From Gaetbulibacter sp. 4G1 (GTDB lineage Bacteria > Bacteroidota > Bacteroidia > Flavobacteriales > Flavobacteriaceae), in the NCBI RefSeq assembly GCF_002741945.1, contig NZ_MDVN01000022.1:310001-374000 (forward strand): a stretch of DNA of 64,000 bases, written 5' to 3'. This document shows positions 15,868 through 23,268 of the stretch, piece by piece (the first letter of the stretch is position 1; every line of letters begins with the position of its first letter). The position numbers and the translations under genes are program-made. Below the pieces are notes generated by a model. That model searched no databases. It worked only from the letters and a program-made list of their open reading frames with translations, and was not told the origin of the DNA.

Positions 15868-18042
15868 TTAAAACTTTAAAGTGGCTCCAATTAAAAAATT
15901 AGTGGTTGCTTGTGGGTAATATCCAGGGACTTCAAATGACGCGCCTGGTGTGCTCCAACTATCAATATATACGTAGCCATTTGAGGCATATTTTTCTCCA
16001 AAAACATTATTTATTAACCCAGATAAAAGTATTGATTTAAATATTGAATTTGTTTTGATCTCATAAGTCACATTAAAATCATTAACAAAATAACTCTCTA
16101 ATTTAGAAGTTTCAGAATCTGTATTGCTCATAAACTGTTCTCCAACATATTTACTTAAAAAGGATATTTGGAAATTAGTTTTTGGCTGAAAAATCAATGC
16201 ATTTGCTGCAACAAAATCTGGAGAATACGAAATACTAGTTTTACCAAGATTTATTAATGCTCCATCTCTAGAAATAATAGTTTTCTTATTTTTATTAGTA
16301 CTCACTGTAAAATTGGGTTGTACTGCAAAATGTTTTGTTATTTGTACACTAGCATCAACTTCTAAACCTAAACGATAACTTTTTCCACTATTTGTTCTAA
16401 TTGGAGTTCCAGTATTATCAATAACTCCTGTTAAAACTAACTGCTCGTTATATAACATATAGTAAGCATTAGCACTTATTCTAAATTCATCATTATTGTG
16501 CCTCCAGCCTAATTCAAAATCGTTTAATTGCTCTGGCTTAATGTTTGGATTACTTTCAAAATCTCCTCTACTTGGCTCCCTGTTTGCCCTAGCATAAGAA
16601 AAATACACATTATTTCTTTCATTCAACTCATAAGTTACTCCAGCTTTAGGATTAAAGAAATTATAATTTTCATCAACCAACAAATTCACTCTATCAGAAG
16701 TTAATCCTGTAGTTGTATAATCTATAAATCGCATTTGTAAATCTCCATACAAGCTCACCTTATCATTAAGCTTATAAGTTGCTTTTGTAAATATGCTAAA
16801 ATCTTTTTTCTTCCCTTGACCGTTATAGTAAGTATCTCCAATTTCTGAATTACTTGCATAACGTGCCCAAATAATTTCGCCAAAATGATCACCGATATAA
16901 CTGCTAAAAGAAGTTCCGAAAGACATATCTAGAGCTCCATTTCTGTAATTTGCACTTGCATTTAAAACATAAAAATCGTTATCTAACCAACGACGACGTA
17001 TTAAATCGGTTTCACTGATGGTTTCTCCACCTATGATTATTTCTTCTAAATCATAATCTGCAAAATCTTCGCCTTCCTTGTATTGCTCAAAATACCCACG
17101 ACCATACGTATAATTTAAGCCAAGGTTAGTAGACCAATTGTTATTATATCGTTCATTCCAATGCAATTGGTAATGGTCTTGTTTATAATTATCAACTTCA
17201 TCTTCATGGAATCTTGTTGCTCCGCTTTCATCAGTATACATTCCTGACGGGTTAAACTTTCTGTTACTTTTTAAAGTTGCAGCATCTATTCCGTTCCATG
17301 CTTGATAAGTTATTTCATGCCCTCCAAACGCCAAAGCTTTAATTAATGTTCCATTATTTACATAAGCGCCTTGTAAGAAATAAGACTTTAAATCTGATGT
17401 TGCTCTATCAATATAGCCATCAGAGTTTATTTGAGACAACCGTCCTGATAATTCAAAATGATTATTTAATAACCCTGTACTAAATTTAATATTATGTTTT
17501 CTTGTATTGTAACTTCCAAAAGCATTAGAAATTTCTCCATTTGCTTTATTAGAAACCGCATCAGTTAAAATATTAATACTGGCTCCAAAAGCACCTGAAC
17601 CATTTGTTGATGTACCAACACCTCGTTGCAATTGTAAATTCTCTACAGACGATGAGAAATCTGGCAAATCGACCCAAAAAGTTCCTAATGATTCTGTATC
17701 ATTATACGGAATCCCATTAATTGTTATGTTTGTCGATTGTGCACTTACACCACGCACCCTAATACCCGTATAGCCAACACCAGCACCAGCATCACTCGTT
17801 GTTACAACTGAGGGTAAATAATTGAGTAAAATAGGCAAATCTTGACCTAAATTACGTTTTTCTAAGTCCTTTTTACTAACGTTAGAGTGTGTAATAGGTG
17901 ATGTTGCATTTACACGAACTGCTTTTACTAAAACTTCGTCTAGTTTTTCAACTTTAGTAGAATCTTGTTGGGTTTGATTTTGTTGTGCATTTGCACTGAC
18001 GCTTAACACTAATAGTGTTAAAAAAAGAAATAAATTTTTCAT
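15868..18042 (-). CDS. TonB-dependent outer-membrane receptor under TPP riboswitch control (probable thiamine receptor)
   Basis: A 724-residue receptor: signal peptide (residues 1-19, ending SANA), then a plug domain with LPILLNYLPSVVTTSDAGAGVG and VRGVSAQSTNITINGIPYNDTES, and a 22-strand-type barrel ending in the aromatic GATLKF. There is no carboxypeptidase-like N-domain, unlike the receptor at 26506. A TPP riboswitch aptamer lies 160 bases upstream on the same strand, so the gene is expected to be off when thiamine pyrophosphate is high. Outer-membrane receptors of this kind are known in Bacteroidetes as thiamine importers (OMR-type). The upstream genes on the same strand encode a PnuC-like permease, a kinase and a thiamine-binding protein, which supports thiamine as substrate. 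Confidence 0.85.
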   Translation of the reverse strand: MKNLFLFLTLLVLSVSANAQQNQTQQDSTKVEKLDEVLVKAVRVNATSPITHSNVSKKDLEKRNLGQDLPILLNYLPSVVTTSDAGAGVGYTGIRVRGVSAQSTNITINGIPYNDTESLGTFWVDLPDFSSSVENLQLQRGVGTSTNGSGAFGASINILTDAVSNKANGEISNAFGSYNTRKHNIKFSTGLLNNHFELSGRLSQINSDGYIDRATSDLKSYFLQGAYVNNGTLIKALAFGGHEITYQAWNGIDAATLKSNRKFNPSGMYTDESGATRFHEDEVDNYKQDHYQLHWNERYNNNWSTNLGLNYTYGRGYFEQYKEGEDFADYDLEEIIIGGETISETDLIRRRWLDNDFYVLNASANYRNGALDMSFGTSFSSYIGDHFGEIIWARYASNSEIGDTYYNGQGKKKDFSIFTKATYKLNDKVSLYGDLQMRFIDYTTTGLTSDRVNLLVDENYNFFNPKAGVTYELNERNNVYFSYARANREPSRGDFESNPNIKPEQLNDFELGWRHNNDEFRISANAYYMLYNEQLVLTGVIDNTGTPIRTNSGKSYRLGLEVDASVQITKHFAVQPNFTVSTNKNKKTIISRDGALINLGKTSISYSPDFVAANALIFQPKTNFQISFLSKYVGEQFMSNTDSETSKLESYFVNDFNVTYEIKTNSIFKSILLSGLINNVFGEKYASNGYVYIDSWSTPGASFEVPGYYPQATTNFLIGATLKF

Positions 18043-18177
18043 TACGATTACATTTAAAATCGAATAAAAAGAGGTAATTATTCTTTATTGTTATTAATTA
18101 ATTTTTGAAGCATAACACTTCTTTTCCTTGAGCAAATCGTGAGAACTTCCAAATTTGATAATTCTTTAGCACTCGCT

Positions 18178-18200
18178 AAAAATGTCCACCGAACATTTTC
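18178..18200 (-). terminator. candidate expression-platform terminator of the TPP riboswitch
   Basis: On the minus strand, AAAATGT pairs with ACATTTT (loop TCGGTGG) and is followed by TTTTT counting the last stem bases. It begins about five bases after the aptamer's closing helix and about 135 bases before the receptor ATG. The stem is short and A/T-rich, so it may be weak. Its position is what transcription-terminating riboswitches require. Confidence 0.4.
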
Positions 18201-18204
18201 TTAA

Positions 18205-18286
18205 CGCTCATTTCCTAAACAGCATTACCTGTTCTAGGTTCAATGGGTATGATCTCAGCCACTTATTGGCACCCCTTTTTTGAGAA
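18205..18286 (-). promoter_or_regulatory. TPP riboswitch (THI element)
   Basis: Read on the minus strand, the conserved TPP aptamer landmarks appear in order: GGGGTGCC at 18275, GGCTGAGATC, ACCCATTGAACCT, then ACAGGTAATGCTG and TTTAGGAAATGAG. CTGAGA and the GGTAATGC block are the diagnostic pyrimidine- and pyrophosphate-sensing parts. CTCA at 18281-18284 and TGAG at 18207-18210 can close helix P1. The element precedes the TonB-dependent receptor gene by about 160 bases. Known TPP riboswitches in Bacteroidetes control thiamine synthesis and uptake genes. The intergenic stretch 18043-18375 holds this element and nothing else that I can identify. Confidence 0.95.
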
Positions 18287-18375
18287 CGCTGCAAATGTAG
18301 TAACGAATTATGAGTTTATAAAAACTTCTTGACACAATTTTAAAAAAAAAATTTACTCGAACTCACAATTGGCTA

Positions 18376-18783
18376 TTAATCGATATTTGGTTTTTTTCGG
18401 TTGGCTTTCTTTTCTGAAAGATTACGTTTGTTTTTTAAACGTTTTCTAATAACAGATTTTGGAACTTTAGTAGGGATTCTTTTTTTAGGAATAATTAAAC
18501 TATAGTTTATCAATTCTAAAAAGCGTTTAATTATTAAGTCTTTGTTTTTATGTTGACTTCGGCTTTCATCACACTGCAAAACAAGAACATTTTCTTTAGT
18601 TAATCTATGCTCTAGTTTGGTTTGCAAACGTTCTTTTTGCTCTTCATTAAACACTAATGATTTTGATAAATCAAATTGTAATTCTACTTTAGATGCTACT
18701 TTGTTTACATGCTGTCCGCCAGCTCCAGAACTCCTAATAGCTTTAAAAATTAACTCTTGTAATAGTGCTTCCTTATTAAACAT
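18376..18783 (-). CDS. arfB: alternative ribosome-rescue factor ArfB (peptidyl-tRNA hydrolase YaeJ)
   Basis: ArfB frees ribosomes stalled at mRNA ends by hydrolysing peptidyl-tRNA. The 135-residue protein has the release-factor catalytic motif SSGAGGQHVNKVASKVEL at about residues 18-35, including the GGQ loop. Its C-terminal tail (about 105-135) is strongly basic (RKRLKNKRNLSEKKANRKKPN), the part that enters the empty mRNA channel. It has no codon-recognition domain. It follows the DUF4301 gene with a two-base gap, on the same strand. Confidence 0.95.
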   Translation of the reverse strand: MFNKEALLQELIFKAIRSSGAGGQHVNKVASKVELQFDLSKSLVFNEEQKERLQTKLEHRLTKENVLVLQCDESRSQHKNKDLIIKRFLELINYSLIIPKKRIPTKVPKSVIRKRLKNKRNLSEKKANRKKPNID

Positions 18784-18785
18784 TA

Positions 18786-20333
18786 TTATGCTTGATGTTC
18801 TGGTTTTAATAAATCGTTAACCGTTTTTACGGGGTTAAAAGTTTCTACAGGAATTTCAACAAAAATAGTATTCCAATGGGCCATACTACCATTCCATAAG
18901 CCAGGGAGTTCTAGCGCTTGTATGTCAGCTCCATTTTGTGTTTTTTTAGTTATAAAAGCGGCTTCAGGGTCTACAAAATTTAAAAGGTTAAATTTCTCTC
19001 CTTTATAGTTTTTTGTTCCACAAACTAAATCGGTTGGGTTAAAATGTGTAGCATTTTTAACAATTTCTGCTTGTTCTATATTCTTAATATCTATTTGAGC
19101 AAATTCTACTATTTGTAACGATATTTCATCATTTTCATCTTTAACCCAAAATGGTCCGCCACCAGGCTCGCCTTCATTTTTAACCATACCACAAACACGA
19201 ATAGGACGGTTTAGTTTATCTTTTAAATATTGCTTCTTTTTTTCTGAAGTTAAATCATCAAATTCATCTAAAATTGAAACATTCATTTTTTTAGATAAAA
19301 ACATCGCCATACTTAGCATATCTTTTTCTGTAGCAGTTTCCTCGTCAAGTTTATGCAAAAAAGAAAAGGCTTGTTCTTGGGCTTGAATTAGTGCCCCGGC
19401 TATAAGTTTTTTATACTCTGATATTTTTTTATTCTTATTAAAGACCACAATATTATCGATGTTTTTAATAAAAACAAGATCACTATTTAAATCATTTAAA
19501 TTCTCTAATAAAGCTCCATGTCCTGCAGGTCTAAACAAAATAGAATCATCATCGTTTCTACAAATATTGTTGGTGGTGGTTAAAGCTATTGTTTCAGTTT
19601 CTCCTTTTTGATAAGAAAATGACACATTAAAAGTAGTGTTTGTTTTTTGCTCTAGCCTGTCTTTAATTTTGTTTAATTCTGAATTAAAATAAGGATGATG
19701 TTTTTCAGAAACTGTAAAATGCAAGTCTGATTTATTATTTGTTGAGGCATACAAAGTGGATTCTAATAAATGTTCATGAAAGGCTGTTACTATTTCTGTT
19801 TCGTATTTATGAAATGAGAGTAATCCCTTAGGAAAGAAGCTATAGTTTAAACCATTCTCATACAACATTGTTTTTACAAATTCGAAATAGCTTTCTTCTT
19901 TACTTAACTTTTCAAAATTAGGGTTAATAGTTTTCGCTTTTGATAAAACTTCATTATAAAACGGAAACTCCTCTAATCTCAAAAAAAACGTTTTTATGAG
20001 ATTATCGTTACACCTTTTAGCATACGTTTCAATGGTTTCTTTCTTAGGATTAAAATGATTTAAAAACTCAAATAAAAATTTAAACATCCTTGTGGCAGCC
20101 CCAGAAGCTGGAACAAATTTTACAATGTTTAAACTGTTTTGCTTTGTTTCATACAAATTCACTAAATCTTGAACCTCCTGCTCATTATAACGCTCTATTC
20201 CGCTTCCAATATTTGCCGCAGCAATTAGATTGGAATAAGACATACCATTTTTTATACGCTCAATTTGTTTTTTAACTTGAGTAATTCGTATACCCTTACT
20301 TTCTATATATTGAACATCTTTTTTTGATAACAT
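18786..20333 (-). CDS. DUF4301 family protein
   Basis: This 515-residue cytoplasmic protein belongs to the DUF4301 family, found mainly in Bacteroidetes, with no known function. Visible conserved parts are VKFVPASGAATRMFKFLFEF (residues about 75-95), which resembles a nucleotidyltransferase phosphate loop, ILFRPAGHGALLENLNDL (about 265-285), and RVCGMVKNEGEPGGGPFWVKDE (about 380-400). These Gly-rich blocks look like those of sugar-nucleotide transferases, which is my inference. It overlaps the upstream kinase stop by one base and is followed closely by arfB, so it is part of the same minus-strand operon. Confidence 0.8.
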   Translation of the reverse strand: MLSKKDVQYIESKGIRITQVKKQIERIKNGMSYSNLIAAANIGSGIERYNEQEVQDLVNLYETKQNSLNIVKFVPASGAATRMFKFLFEFLNHFNPKKETIETYAKRCNDNLIKTFFLRLEEFPFYNEVLSKAKTINPNFEKLSKEESYFEFVKTMLYENGLNYSFFPKGLLSFHKYETEIVTAFHEHLLESTLYASTNNKSDLHFTVSEKHHPYFNSELNKIKDRLEQKTNTTFNVSFSYQKGETETIALTTTNNICRNDDDSILFRPAGHGALLENLNDLNSDLVFIKNIDNIVVFNKNKKISEYKKLIAGALIQAQEQAFSFLHKLDEETATEKDMLSMAMFLSKKMNVSILDEFDDLTSEKKKQYLKDKLNRPIRVCGMVKNEGEPGGGPFWVKDENDEISLQIVEFAQIDIKNIEQAEIVKNATHFNPTDLVCGTKNYKGEKFNLLNFVDPEAAFITKKTQNGADIQALELPGLWNGSMAHWNTIFVEIPVETFNPVKTVNDLLKPEHQA

Positions 20334-20902
20334 TATTCTTTCTTCTTTAATAGTTTATCAATATGTTTAACCGCTGTTTTTAATCTAGTTTTTTTATCGC
20401 CTTTTAATAAAATAAAAGGTCTATTATTTTTAACTAATGCTTCTTGAAAAGCATTAAACATTTCTAACCTATGCTTAGGTTTATCTCTTAAGTCGTCTGC
20501 TTCCCAAGGAACATCAATATAAGTTAGAAAATATAAATCGTAAGTATTCTGTAAGGCGTATTTTTTAAGAGTAGTGTTACAAGCTCCTAAGTAATAAGCC
20601 TCGGAATACACTTTGGTTTCTAACAGATCTGTGTCGCAAATCAAAACAGTTTCAGTTTTTTTTGCTAATTCATTTTCTAATTTCATCTGCCCTTTAGCAA
20701 TAGGTAATAAGTCTTTTGGCTCGCAGGTTTCTCGCTCATTATTCCATTTGTTTTGCAAATATTCACGTGCATATTCTGGTACCCATACCGAATTATAGTG
20801 TCTGGCTAACTGTCTTGATAGTGTCGTTTTTCCAGTAGATTCTGGACCAAATAAAACGACTTTTAAGCAGTTTGTAGGTTGTTGTTTAAGCTCTTTTTCC
20901 AT
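20333..20902 (-). CDS. NadR-like P-loop kinase
   Basis: The 189-residue protein has a Walker A motif FGPESTGKTTLSRQLA at about residues 18-33, the VPEYAREYL segment typical of the ribosylnicotinamide kinase domain of NadR, and a Walker B-like ICDTDLLET. No HTH or adenylyltransferase domain is present. NadR-type kinases phosphorylate nicotinamide riboside after PnuC import. In this operon the permease overlaps the gene by 40 bases and a thiamine-binding protein lies upstream, so the substrate might be thiamine rather than nicotinamide riboside. Sequence alone does not decide this. A trapping kinase for an imported vitamin is the safest description. Confidence 0.8.
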   Translation of the reverse strand: MEKELKQQPTNCLKVVLFGPESTGKTTLSRQLARHYNSVWVPEYAREYLQNKWNNERETCEPKDLLPIAKGQMKLENELAKKTETVLICDTDLLETKVYSEAYYLGACNTTLKKYALQNTYDLYFLTYIDVPWEADDLRDKPKHRLEMFNAFQEALVKNNRPFILLKGDKKTRLKTAVKHIDKLLKKKE

Positions 20903-21495
20903 GCAATGTATCCTTGAATTGCTAAAATGGTGAAAATTAAATATTGTAATGATAACATTCCTAATCCTCTATAAGCATATAAAGGTATAGTAATTAAATC
21001 TGCAAAAATCCATAATGTCCAGTTTTCTAATTTCTTATTGGCCATAAACCACATAGCTGTAAAGAAAACTCCAGATGTAAATACATCTATATAGTTAGCG
21101 ATTTGAATATCGTATTCGTTTGCTTTATAGACTGAATAAGTAACTATCATTGTTAATAGAAATAAGCAAAAGCCAATTACCTTCTCTTTAGTATTTGTTC
21201 TAGAAATTGGAACTACATATTTATCTCCCTTTTTTCTAGACCAGTTCCACCAGCCATAAACACTCATAACAGAATAGTAAAAATTCATCATCATATCTCC
21301 AAAGTATTCATTGATGTAGAGAAGATAAACAGTTATTACAGTGCAAATTATTCCGGTTGGGTATACCAAAATGTTTTCTTTTTTAGCATACCAAACACTT
21401 GCTATACCAAACACAAAAGCAACAGCTTCTAATAGTATTTGAATTGTTGGTGTTTGCCGATATGCTTCTAGAAAAAAATCAAAAATTTGGCTCAT
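20863..21495 (-). CDS. pnuC: PnuC/PnuT family vitamin permease
   Basis: A 210-residue inner-membrane protein with seven hydrophobic helices and the family's Trp-rich motif VYGWWNWSRKKGD near the middle (about residue 80-92). PnuC proteins are SWEET-like uniporters for nicotinamide riboside; the PnuT subgroup carries thiamine and is often linked to TPP riboswitches in Bacteroidetes. Here the upstream gene encodes a thiamine-binding protein (17-base overlap), and the TonB receptor 2.8 kb downstream is under a TPP riboswitch, so thiamine is favoured. There is no riboswitch directly in front of this operon. Its 3' end overlaps the kinase gene by 40 bases. Confidence 0.88.
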   Translation of the reverse strand: MSQIFDFFLEAYRQTPTIQILLEAVAFVFGIASVWYAKKENILVYPTGIICTVITVYLLYINEYFGDMMMNFYYSVMSVYGWWNWSRKKGDKYVVPISRTNTKEKVIGFCLFLLTMIVTYSVYKANEYDIQIANYIDVFTSGVFFTAMWFMANKKLENWTLWIFADLITIPLYAYRGLGMLSLQYLIFTILAIQGYIAWKKSLNNNLQTA

Positions 21496-21739
21496 AGTCG
21501 CTTCTATTTGTTTTTACCACCTTCATTGTTAAAACAGAAATATCTGTGTTTTCAAAAGAACGTCTAATTTCTTCATTCAAAAAAGGCATCAACTTATCAT
21601 AGCTCCCAAAAATTTGAGTGCTTAACGGATTTTCTAAAATGGTAAATTCAGAGTCACGCAGTGCTTTTATAAAATCTATGATATGCTTCTCGTAATCATC
21701 TTGTAAAGGAGACAAAGTTAAATCTACTGATACTTCCAT
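21479..21739 (-). CDS. MTH1187-type thiamine-binding protein
   Basis: This 86-residue protein matches the small thiamine-binding (DUF77, MTH1187/YkoF) family: an opening strand MEVSVDLTLSPLQ, a helix DYEKHIIDFIKALRDS, a FTILENPLSTQIFGSYDKLM segment that contributes to the ligand pocket, and a final strand ISVLTMKVVKTNR. Such proteins form small ferredoxin-like oligomers and YkoF binds thiamine. It is the first gene of the minus-strand run leading to the permease and kinase and overlaps the permease start by 17 bases. An 18-base palindrome lies 23 bases upstream. Confidence 0.8.
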   Translation of the reverse strand: MEVSVDLTLSPLQDDYEKHIIDFIKALRDSEFTILENPLSTQIFGSYDKLMPFLNEEIRRSFENTDISVLTMKVVKTNRSDYEPNF

Positions 21740-21761
21740 TTTATTAATTATTTTTATGAGT

Positions 21762-21779
21762 TACTGAACATGTTCAGTA
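21762..21779. repeat. 18-base perfect palindrome
   Basis: TACTGAACATGTTCAGTA reads the same on both strands. It lies between the stop of the GGGP synthase gene and the start of the thiamine-binding gene, both on the minus strand, 23 bases before the latter. It could be an operator for a dimeric repressor or a remnant of the ATGCTGAAC...TTCAGCAT intergenic element also seen at 24594-24614. Confidence 0.6.
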
Positions 21780-21786
21780 TGATAGT

Positions 21787-22512
21787 TTATTTTTTTAAAT
21801 CGTCAAAAAAGGATTCGCATTGTTCAAAAGCAGTGCCAATTACGACTATATCGGCTCCAGAATTATATGCGCTTTCTAATTGTACTATGTTTTTTATTCC
21901 ACCGCCTACTATTAACGGAATTTGTATTTCATCTTTTACTTTTGCAATAATTTTATTAGTTATAGGGTTTAATGCACCGCTTCCTGCTTCTAAGTACATT
22001 AATTTCATTCCTAAAAACTCACCAGCTTTTGCGGTATCTGTAATTTTTTGAATATTACTTCTATCAATAGGCTGTGTTTTTGTTACACGTTCAACTGCCG
22101 TTTGTTTTCCGCTTTCTATTAAAATATACCCTGTGGGAAGCACTTCCAAATTAGTGTTTTTTAATATTGGAATTGATTCTATATGCTTTCCAATTAAATA
22201 TTCTGGATTTCTACCAGAAATTAAGGATAAAAATAATAATGCATCTGCTTTATCTGTAATTTGAGATACGTCACCAGGAAATATAATAACAGGGCGTTTT
22301 GTATGTTTTTTAATTTCTGAAACTAATACTTCTGTAACCTTATCCTCAACTGTACTTCCACCAATAAAAATATGAGTTGCAATAGATTGATTCACTTTTT
22401 TAAAGAAACTTGTAACATTTTCAACAGAAAACTTATCTGGATCAATTAAAACGGCCAATAATTTTTCGTTATTTAAAATTGATCTTTGTATGTCGCTATA
22501 AATACTATTCAT
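21787..22512 (-). CDS. geranylgeranylglyceryl/heptaprenylglyceryl phosphate synthase
   Basis: A 241-residue TIM-barrel prenyltransferase that joins a polyprenyl diphosphate to glycerol-1-phosphate. Signatures are LAVLIDPDKFS (residues 19-29), HIFIGGSTVED, FPGDVSQI and the phosphate-binding end of the barrel LYLEAGSGAL...VGGGIKN and IVVIGTAFE. The enzyme is central to archaeal ether lipids; Bacteroidetes carry a group II version of unclear lipid product. Its start abuts the stop of the phosphopantetheinyl transferase gene, so the two are one unit. Confidence 0.93.
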   Translation of the reverse strand: MNSIYSDIQRSILNNEKLLAVLIDPDKFSVENVTSFFKKVNQSIATHIFIGGSTVEDKVTEVLVSEIKKHTKRPVIIFPGDVSQITDKADALLFLSLISGRNPEYLIGKHIESIPILKNTNLEVLPTGYILIESGKQTAVERVTKTQPIDRSNIQKITDTAKAGEFLGMKLMYLEAGSGALNPITNKIIAKVKDEIQIPLIVGGGIKNIVQLESAYNSGADIVVIGTAFEQCESFFDDLKK

Positions 22513-23139
22513 TTAAGCAATGGCATAAGCGCAAGTAAAACCTTCAAACTCTAAAAATTGAATATTGTATCGATGCTTTTCGCCTTCATAATCAATCCAC
22601 GCTAGGGTTTTATCATCAGCTATATTAAAAGGAATAACTAAACAATGCTTTTTAAAACTTAATCCTGGTGTTGCATAAAGCTTATACAACGATTCTTTTA
22701 CACACCAAATTGCTGTTAGCTTTTTTATGTAATCAGTATCATTTTTATTTAAATAATCAAACTCATACTCTATAAATTTATGAGCAATGATAGTAATTTT
22801 ATCACGTTGCTTTTCAACATCAATACCAACAATTAAACTGCTTACTATAATAGCCGAGAAATTAAATGAGTGTGTAATTGATATTTGCTTGCCATCCTTT
22901 AAATGTGGTTTTCCGTTTTCATCGTAAAACAAATCAGAATCTGAATATCCCAATTCAGCTAATAATTTTCTAACACTTAAAAAACCGCGTTGATGCATTT
23001 CGCTTTTCATACCTAAAACACGTTCTAAACTTTTAGGCTTTAAAGTAATTGATTGCATCAATTCATTATAAGATTCCGAAATTTTCCAGATTTTAACAGT
23101 TGTTTGTGAGTTTGGAGTAATGGTTTTATAAAGAGGCAT
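22513..23139 (-). CDS. 4'-phosphopantetheinyl transferase superfamily protein
   Basis: The 208-residue protein shows the Sfp-type signature: ISITHSFNFSAIIV (about residues 90-103), GIDVEKQRDKI (about 107-117) with the Mg-binding Asp and Glu, and AIWCVKESLYKLYA (about 145-158). It transfers phosphopantetheine from CoA to a Ser of a carrier protein. Length and the preceding RGFLSVRKLLAELGY segment are those of Sfp-like rather than AcpS enzymes. No polyketide or peptide synthase gene is in the window, so the acceptor is probably the fatty-acid ACP or a carrier elsewhere. It is divergent from ahcY and runs directly into the GGGP synthase gene. Confidence 0.9.
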   Translation of the reverse strand: MPLYKTITPNSQTTVKIWKISESYNELMQSITLKPKSLERVLGMKSEMHQRGFLSVRKLLAELGYSDSDLFYDENGKPHLKDGKQISITHSFNFSAIIVSSLIVGIDVEKQRDKITIIAHKFIEYEFDYLNKNDTDYIKKLTAIWCVKESLYKLYATPGLSFKKHCLVIPFNIADDKTLAWIDYEGEKHRYNIQFLEFEGFTCAYAIA

Positions 23140-23163
23140 TTACTTTTCTGAAAGTTATTGATT

Positions 23164-23171
23164 ATCTTTGC
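23164..23171 (+). promoter_or_regulatory. -7 promoter element for ahcY
   Basis: TATCTTTG, followed by C, matches the flavobacterial TAnnTTTG element. It is about 100 bases upstream of the ahcY ATG and just outside the divergent transferase gene. The -33 part is not obvious. The long untranslated leader has no riboswitch that I recognise. Confidence 0.4.
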
Positions 23172-23268
23172 ACGGTCTAAGACTCATAACAATTTTGATT
23201 AGCGAATTTAACTATTTTTAAGGGCTAAAACAAAGTTGTTATACTTTAAAACATTAAGAAAAAATACT

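Noticed and set aside
23236-23268. Upstream in-frame ATG for ahcY
   Set aside because: The added residues ([10 protein letters not shown]) are not part of the family; the ATG at 23269 gives the standard N-terminus.
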